The position numbers and the translations under genes were made by a program. From Neofusicoccum parvum (lineage: Eukaryota > Ascomycota > Dothideomycetes > Botryosphaeriales > Botryosphaeriaceae), in the NCBI GenBank assembly GCA_020912385.1, contig CP087216.1, positions 1,488,001-1,552,000 on the forward strand: DNA of 64,000 nucleotides, in the 5' to 3' direction. This document shows, in pieces, positions 56,594-64,000 of the stretch. Under the pieces are notes generated by a model that saw only the letters and a program-made list of their open reading frames with translations, was not told where the DNA came from and searched no databases. How positions within the stretch are numbered: the stretch's first letter is position 1; every line of letters starts with the position of its first letter.

Positions 56594-59500
56594 CTAGAGC
56601 GGAATGTCAGCTTCCATTCCTCGACCGAGAATAGCAGCTCGCGTGGGACTGGATGCCGACTGACCTTCGTCAAGACAAAGACAAGGCGCGAATTATTATT
56701 GTGGTTGATGTTACAGGTGATCCGTTGGTATGTGTCGCGAGGTATTAGAGTAGTTGGTACAGGGTCGCCAGGGTGGTCGAGGTAAGAGGCCGTATATCAA
56801 TGCTGCGATGTGCTCGAGAGAGTGACGGACAACAGCGATGAAGGTATCCAAGGGCTGTCTACTAGGTCTAGGTGTACACGGGATGCGGGAGCATAGAGCG
56901 TCGGCAGAGGGTCCAAAAGAAGGGCTGATAACAATCGAGGCTACTGTTACACGAGAGACAGAAGGTCGAGAGCTATCGGGGAAAACGAAGTAATAAACGG
57001 CAGTGTTCTGGAAGAAAAGGTGCGAATGACGGAGTTGATAAACCCTGGGTTCAAGGAAAGGGCAACGAGCGGATGGGGCCTGGGTGTGGATAAGTAGGTG
57101 GGTGATCAGCGAAGGACGAGACAGGCGATTAAGTCTGAAGAAGAAAAGATGACCAGGCACAGTGGGAGAGGACGCGGAATTGGTTAACTACCATGGGAGG
57201 GGAAGTCGGGAAGGCGCAGCAGCGGAGCCAACGAGACATGGAGCGGTGCATGCGGCGCGACCCCTGCGGCCCTAATGCACAGGCGCGTTACGGCCCTGAC
57301 TCGCACGCAGCACGGCGCACGCGGAGTGGGCTCGAGGGCCGCGCGGCATAGAGAGAGGCATATTTTTATGCCTGGTCGCAGCACTAATATTGGCCGGCGG
57401 CGCCCTGGCCACTGCCTCACAGCCCGCCCGCCCCGGGCGAATGGCGGCGCGCGCCCGCCGCCTGCGAGATTACGACCCGCGCACCACCCACATCATTGCG
57501 AAGCCCGCGGCCATACGTGAAACCCTAGTGCGCTGCATAAAGCCAGTCGCGCTGCCTGCTGCACGCTCGCGTGCCACGCCCAGCTGAGCGCCGCTGGGAG
57601 GGCCGTCGATTGGGCCTCGCTGGCCCGCGACCCGCCGCCGGCCAGCGTTTGGCCGGCCAAACACGCAGTGTGACGGGCGCCCAGGGCCTGCGGCGTCGCC
57701 GTTCAGCCTGTGTGACGGGCCAGCGCCGCGCTGAGGGCCCGAGTCGCGCAGGCCTATCAGCCCACGACGCTCCAGAAACGTCGCAGCAATCGATATGTTG
57801 CCGCGAGACGTGCGACCCTGATTTTCTGCTTGGCCGCCCAGTCCTTGTGAGATTTTTGTGGAGTCGAATCGCGCCCGATGCCAACGGTGGCCTCTTGCAG
57901 CCGTGAGCGTCACCACACGCTGCCGGTGAATCCCAGATCCAGATACACAGGGTGCCACGCAAGACGGCACTATGATGTCGCCGCCTGCAGCCTGTCTGTG
58001 CCAGTGCGCCCTGCTCCCCGTCATTATTGTCAAACCGCACCGCGGAGACCGGTCCCGCAGCTTCACCGTCTCGCTGAAACGCGCCGAAGAGCTGCTGGGC
58101 TGGACGTCTCGCCCACACCTCGCCTTCATGCGCAGGCGAGCGATCGATCGCGGCGGGCTGCGGGCTGCGAGCAGTCACTATCGCGCCCGCGGCCATGCGG
58201 CGTGAAGGAACAGGTGGCGCATTCCTGCTGCTGCTGCTCCTGCAGGTACGCTGGCCGGCGCCGCGGGCTGGGAGCAGGCGCCACTGCAGCTGCTGACTCT
58301 GTGCCCGGCTGCGTTGTCGTCGCCGCTCACCGAGGCGGGTGCGGTTTTCATGTGTGTGGGGTAGAGGCAGCCCATGGGCCGATGGAGCGCCTCGGAGTGG
58401 TGCGACGCAGGACAGCTGTTCGCCGTGGAGGGGCGGCGGCCCCGCTGGTTGGCTGCGCATTGCTGCTTGATGCGCCTTCTGGAGCGCTTCTGGCGAGCCA
58501 TTCGCCTCGTTCGAGCTGCCTGCAGCCCGGCTGTTTCAACACCAAAAGTGGGAAGGAGCGTGACGAGCCCAGCACCAGCGCGGGCGCGGGCGCGGGCGAC
58601 AGATAGCACACCCGCACTTGGGCCCCAGCGATAGGCGCCCGCTACCGGCAGTCGCACAACAACGCGCTCCCGCACGCTAGAATTTTTTTTCACATCCCGC
58701 CCGTCACCCGCCTCTGCAGCTCGCTGACGGCGGCGCTCGTAAGTAAGGCCTTCAGCTGTGCCAGTTCTCGTGATGATCATGCAATCGACAGCATAATCTT
58801 CGTACTCGTTGCTATTCCTGGCCCGGCGGACGTCCAGCAGCTCCCGTTTGGGCGGCCGCCAATGCATGCACAACCTCGGGTGCGTGGCGGAATCGGGGCA
58901 AGCGGCGCGGGCGCGCGCCAGTGATGATGCACAACGCCGCCGCGGCGCACGGCCCCCAAGCCGTCATTCTGCTCGTCCCATCGCGGCCAGCGCCCGCCGC
59001 CACTGGCCGCTCTTCGAGAACGCAGGTCCGACCGCCCGACCCGTCCGGGGGGGCCCCCGATGCTGAGGGCGACCGTTGGTCGCTAATGACAGCCAATCGT
59101 CGCGATCGGCAGCTGTGCGGTACTATCTCCACATGACCGCTGGTGCCAGCTAATGCAGGAACAATGCAGGAACAACCACGGCTCGCCGCCCAGAGCGACC
59201 GTTTCAGCAGGCCCTCGCCGCCCGCCCAGCGCGGCGTCCTCACGCCTCAGGCTGCGGCCGCTGGCTTGTGCCGTGTCGGAGGGCATTACTCGCGGGGCGA
59301 GCAGGTCCGCTGCGCGGATAACTCAAATGGTGGTGTCGGTCCGAGACGAGACCCTCTCGCGACTCAGCGCGCCGGCCGCGGGACCTGGCGCTTGCCTCCT
59401 TCCGCATTAGCCTGGTCCCGCGCGCTGGTGCCCTCCCAGGCCACTGGCGTCGGGGAAGTCGTCCTGGTTCCCTTAGCTCCTGCCAGGGCCGCATCGTCGC

Positions 59501-62281
59501 TCTGGGGAGATCGACGTTATCAGACAGCCGAGATTGCGTAGAAGCTGTCGGCTCTTCCATCGCGTCGAGTGGGCTCCCCAAGGCCCGTCCCTGCTTTCTT
59601 CAGACGGCCCGCACCTGAATCAAAACACCCCACGCTTGGACGGCTTTGACTCGTGCGCCTGCCTCGGAGCATGGACGATGGCCCATGAGATGATGTCGGA
59701 CGATAAGAGACCCTGCGGGCTTTTTGCCGCATTCTCGCTCTGCTTGCGAGCGGCGGCGCGGCTGATCGTTCTGCCTCTGCCCGTGGTTTCTGCGCCGCAC
59801 GCCCGCTCGCCGCGAGGCGCAGGGCTAATTTGGCGACGGCCTCTCGTCCACGCGGTCGGGTTGGCAATCCGTCCGTCGAGTTGGGAACCTCACGTCAGGA
59901 TCTCCATCGAGTTAGCTTCGATCGTGCTCTTCCGCTCCGGGAAAGCCATGATTCCCATGGAGCTTTTCCGGAACACGCCACAGCGGCCGCGCTCGTGGTT
60001 CGTGGGCGGGCCCGCGCTGCAGCTGGCGGTCCAGCGAAATGAGGTGTTCATGCCAAATTGTGGACCCTCGCCTCCAAGAGGCAAGCCACGCATCGCGGGC
60101 CTGACGAAGGCGACGTGTGCTGGAAACCCGCCTGTGCTGCCGTCCCCACATGGTCAGACCCTTCCGCTTCCGCCGACCATTGGCTAGATGCCGTCGATGG
60201 ATACTGAAACTTGTCGATCCCGCACACCAGTGGACCCTTCGAAGCTGCATGGAAACGCCAGGCGGGCGCCATGAGTCGCGCTGCAGGACGGCCTGGACTT
60301 CTGGATGGCTTGACGGCAGCACCGGTCAACTCACACAGAGGCGGTCAAGTTCGACGTGCACACAGTGCTGCACACCGCAAACACCTCTGGTCCCAGGGAC
60401 GGTCACAGCTCCTAGGAACACCGGGCCGGGCCCGGTGCCGCTCCAGAGCATCTGGAAGGCTGATCAGCGCACGAACAGAGCGGCAGCACGGCTGCCCTGC
60501 TGCGCTGCGAACGCAGGATCTGGAATTTGCATCGACTCCCACACTTCCGTTCGGACCGTTTTCGCCACAGCCGGCGGGACGGTTAACGTTACTCATGAGA
60601 TAAGCTGATGATAGAAGAGGGTGACAGCGAGCGGCAATTGCGCGATGGGAAATACCTCACCAGATGCGCGGGTCCTGACTCGGCGTGCGGGCACGCAAGA
60701 GTTGCGGAGCGGATGCCAGCACGATTGCCACAGGCGTTCGCAGCGACACCGACACGTCGAAGCGGCACGCAACACACAACACGCCTGGTCGGACTTGCCC
60801 GGGCGCCCGCAGCCTGCGCCGGCGCCCAAATAGACTCACGCTCTATTGAAACCATGCTTGCGGGCGGTGCAGGCTCTTGCAAGGTCTCGGATATAGAAGA
60901 TCATAGGGTAATCTCGTTGGATCCTCAAACCAGAAACAGATCAATGGTGTTCTAGCCGGTTGTGGAACGGCCCAGTCACCCAAATGTCCGGGGTGCAGGA
61001 GCCGCGCCATCGCCCACGTGGGAAAGAAGGCTGAAATGAGACCTTCGATCGAGATGATGTTTCGCCGTTGCCACACGGTGTCAAAGAGGACTGGCCGTCC
61101 CGCATGGCAATCGTCATGCCTGCCCGATGACCCAACCGTTTCGGATGCTCATGCCCGACTGCGATCACAGACGATCTGAGACAAAAGGAAAAAAAGCTGA
61201 CGTCTGAGAAACAGCGCGCGGAGCAGTGCGCAGAGGCGGCGACTGATGCGCGGCAGGCCCAGTGGCCAGGCCCTGCCAGCCGAGGCTCTGGGCTATGGGG
61301 AGCAAAGACCGTCCGGATGTGTCGGGGGCTTTTCTGGACGTCGTTTGGCAGGCGACACCGCGCACTGCGACTTTGACGTTGCGTTGCCAGGACACGGGTC
61401 GGAGATGAACGCTGAGGCGAAGGGCCGGCGTCGACACCGTGTTCGAGAAAGATGGGATACGGACTCCAGAAGCGCCTCAGCTCGCCGCCGCCGCGCACAT
61501 GCTCGTGAGGCGAAAAGCCTCGACTCATTCTTTGCGTGTGCGCGGGTGCGAGATGCTGCCACCTGCAGGAGTGGGGGAGGGGGAGGGGTATTGGGTGGTG
61601 TGTCAAGGCCTCAGAATTGTGTATGCTGAAGTCACGCCCGGCATGCAGCCGGGTCAGTCTCTTCCTATCATGTGTTGTTGATACTGAGCGTATCGTTCAT
61701 CACAGGCCTGTGTTGAAGAGATTTCCGCGCAGCCGGCGCGCGCTTTTGGAGCGCGCCGGAGGGGAACAACGCGGCCGCCGGCCGCCGAGCCGAGAACTAG
61801 CGCCGCACCGCCTACAAAAAGTCGCCCGCCGGCCCAGGGCAAAGACTTTTCCTCTTCGTGCGGCGACGTGACTCTCACCCGTGTTGCTTGATACATCTTT
61901 CCTATGGTCTAATCCAAGCGTCAGTCACGTCACAGAGCGAAGATATTGCATACCGAGCATCAACACTTTACGGTTGCGCCTGATTGTAGTGGCGCTGTCG
62001 TTGGAAGAGCGTTCGGACAGACCCCCGACCCCCATGCGTGGAATCAATAGACCCTGGAGATCCCAATATGCCCGCCATCCCACGCGCGTGGTGGCTCGAT
62101 AAGTAAAAATAAGCTGGGCTCTGGTGCAGTATTTTTGGGCAGCCGAGTACTGCATGCTGGTCTATGCCAAAACGTGATGCTACGTAATCCTGCAGATGCG
62201 CATTTCGCATAACTGCTCGCTCTGCTCGTGGGCGTGCCCGCGCGACTTGCCACCTCTCTACGGCGGCGTCGCCGGACCCCT
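56550..62281. other. Large GC-rich gene-free region
   Basis: About 5.7 kb between the starts/ends of the Msn2-like and thioredoxin-PITH genes. The first 650 bases are AT-richer and should contain the Msn2-like promoter and leader. From about 57180 to 61900 the DNA is GC-rich and gives many overlapping open frames on both strands, all Arg/Ala/Pro/Gly-rich and without motif. I can support no gene; a non-coding RNA cannot be excluded. Confidence 0.5.
56563..56592. repeat. (GT)15 microsatellite
   Basis: Fifteen perfect GT units (CA on the gene strand) 14 bases upstream of the Msn2-like start codon. Likely length-variable between strains. Confidence 0.9.
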
Positions 62282-63348
62282 CTACGCTTCGTCGCCGATC
62301 TTCTCCAGCTTGCCCATCTCCCGCTTCTCGCCAGACTCCCCTATTATCCTAATCCGGTCCAAGCGAACCTTCTCCCCGTCGCCCTCGCCGTCGACTACGA
62401 ACATGACCAAGGAGGTAATATTCTGGAACTTGACAAACCGCAGCTCCAGCTTGGCGGTACCAGTGCTAGCGTCCCAATCCTCTGGCTTGATTGTGATCTC
62501 CTGGGTGGCCGGGATATCCTCCGCCTCCTCGAACCCGAGGTTGTGGGCCCTGTTCGTAAAGAGCTTAACGGTGCGCGGCCGCATGGGGACCTCGTCGTTG
62601 TCCTCGGACGGCTGAGGCGGGAAGGACGTGAGGTGGATCGTGTGGAGCTTCAGCGTCGACTGGAAGGGAACGTACAGCATGAGCTGCTCGTCGGTGTCGC
62701 TCTCGACCCAGTCCGGCGCGCCGCCTGCCTTGGCCTTGCCCTTCGCTCCGTCGGGCGCCGACGGCTTGCCCAGCGCAAATAGCGTGCGCGCATCGCCGGC
62801 TTCCTCGGTGTCTGCATTCAGCAGGTCGAGGCCGCGCACGTCGATTTGGTCCGTGACATCGCCATAGCCGCGTGGAAGGCTGGCGCCAAGCCAAGCAGCG
62901 CCAGAGCTGGAGCTTGCCTCTCCGAAACCACCGGACGAGGAGCCACCGGACTCAGCCTCAGCAGCCAGCTTCTTGACGGCCTCGGAAAGCTGGGCAGCAT
63001 TCGCGCCCCGTATCCTCGAGACCTCGCGGGTGTTCTTAAAGATCATAAAGGTGGGCATGGCAGTGATGCCGTAGGTCTGCGCCACCTGCTGCTGGGTGTC
63101 CGTGTTGACCTTGGTGAAGGTGATGATGTTGGGGCGTGACAGAGAAGCCGAGAGCTGCTCGTACAGCGGGGCTATGGCCTTGCATGGCCCGCACCAGTCG
63201 GCGTAGACTGCGCGCATGAAGTCAGTGCCAGCGTACCTGGCGGGGAGTGGCGCGGCGGCGGCTGCTTACAGTCGACCACGACGATGCGAGAAGACGAGAG
63301 CAGCGAGTTGAACTGCTCGGGCGACTCGATATGGACGGTCTTGGACAT
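62282..63348 (-). CDS. txl1: Thioredoxin-PITH protein (Txl1/TXNL1 type)
   Basis: Thioredoxin-like protein with a C-terminal PITH domain; relatives (human TXNL1, fission-yeast Txl1) bind the 26S proteasome lid. Exons 63348-63270 and 63207-62282 (62-nt intron, phase 1) give 334 residues. The thioredoxin domain is at about 1-110: FYADWCGPCKAIAPLYEQL with the redox CGPC, FTKVNTDTQQQVAQ and the cis-Pro segment YGITAMPTFMIFKN. A Gly/Ser linker follows, then the PITH domain at about 150-320 (YVPFQSTLKLHTIHLTSFP; RPRTVKLFTNRAHNLGFEEA; LELRFVKFQNITSLVMFVVD). All key residues are intact. No targeting signal, so cytosolic or nuclear. Confidence 0.94.
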
Positions 63349-64000
63349 ATTGGCTAGTGGTCTGGCAGGTGGCGGGGTATCTGAGGTTGGTGGGGGATTT
63401 CCGCTGGAGCTCAGGCTCCGTCACAGCCGCCAGGTGCAGGCGGGCTGTGGGAGCTGAGTCAGCGGCCGCCCGCATGTTTGCGCTGTTTGCCGGCCGCGGG
63501 CCTGCCCGGCGCACGCGTGGTTCCTGCCGCACCTGCACCACCACGGCGATGGCTTCCATCGTCGGCGTCCCTGCGCGCTCCGGGCTGCCGCTGCTCGATT
63601 CTCTGGCGTTTCGGATCGCGCTCCCGGCGTAAAGTCTGTTTCATTGCGCTGCATTGCACTACGTCACATCTGCGAGTGCCTTGCGTCTCGATCTCCGCGA
63701 GAACCTCAAGCTTTCCGCCGCCCGTCCGTTTCTTTTCTCCACGTCACGTCTGCATTCCACCGCATCGGTCCAGCTGTCCGTCCCGCCCTGCTGCCTTGTG
63801 GGCATGCACGAAAGCAGAGCGCCTGGACGCCGCGGCCTCTCGCTCGTCGGCTGTGACGGCCTCGTCCGCCTGGGGCTTCCGCGAGTCTGGAGCCCGGCAG
63901 ACAGCCTCCGTTCGACCTCGACTGCCCAAGCGCGTTTTACAGTTCAGCTTCGTGTGTAAATCCGGGCTGCCTTTTCTCCGCATCGGCAGTCTAGACACGT
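63349..64000. other. Upstream region of txl1
   Basis: Promoter and leader of txl1, then DNA up to the window end. Open frames are short and compositional. No gene seen. Confidence 0.55.

Noticed and set aside
57525..58873. Overlapping frames of 230-310 codons on both strands at 57.5-58.9 kb
   Set aside because: No family motif, many Cys/Arg/Pro residues and equal openness on several frames point to compositional ORFs.

Overview
The window is a 64 kb piece of the nuclear genome of a filamentous ascomycete (Pezizomycotina). The genes carry short spliceosomal introns (mostly 46-170 nt, GT-AG with CTAAC/CTGAC-like branch sites). The gene set is typical of the group: an RpdA-type histone deacetylase with a long C-terminal tail, an INSIG protein, a Ppo oxylipin synthase, an Msn2-type zinc-finger factor and a Frag1/Sfk1 membrane protein. 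A dothideomycete is my best guess, but the class cannot be fixed from the sequence alone. I see no rRNA, tRNA, CRISPR array or transposon, and no obvious RIP decay. I built 21 protein-coding models by hand; every intron-containing model keeps its reading frame across all junctions.

Layout. 1-7 kb, plus strand: the end of a J-domain protein, histone deacetylase rpdA and INO80-complex subunit ies1. 6.9-13.5 kb: no convincing gene. 13.5-15.3 kb: an amino-acid permease. 18.5-28.2 kb, all minus strand: INSIG, eIF2 gamma, a Ypl150w/Ppk16-like kinase and cytochrome c1. 29.5-36 kb: a small secreted protein with pheromone-like repeats, a short ORF overlapping the start of a TUG/Ubx4 gene, ribosomal protein eL36 (minus) and a Frag1/Sfk1-type membrane protein. 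36.8-40.4 kb: proteasome subunits beta7 and beta6 flanking an HCNGP-like splicing factor that shares a divergent promoter with beta6. 41.1-45.2 kb: a 13-exon PpoA-type fatty-acid dioxygenase/P450 fusion. 46.5-48.6 kb: a DUF2235 (Tle1-like) hydrolase. 49.3-51.8 kb: diphthamide synthetase dph6. 54.7-56.5 kb: an Msn2-like stress transcription factor. 56.6-62.3 kb: GC-rich DNA without a recognisable gene. 62.3-63.3 kb: a thioredoxin-PITH protein.

Most genes are housekeeping. Three relate to the proteasome (beta6, beta7 and the PITH thioredoxin, whose relatives bind the 26S lid). Two are translation factors or ribosomal proteins and one modifies EF2. The more unusual content is the candidate peptide-pheromone precursor near 29.5 kb, three GC-AG introns in two genes, a 12-nt micro-exon, a stop-producing tandem splice acceptor in the HCNGP gene, a stopless 51-nt intron inside the deacetylase domain, and the small ORF whose stop lies inside the ubx4 coding start.
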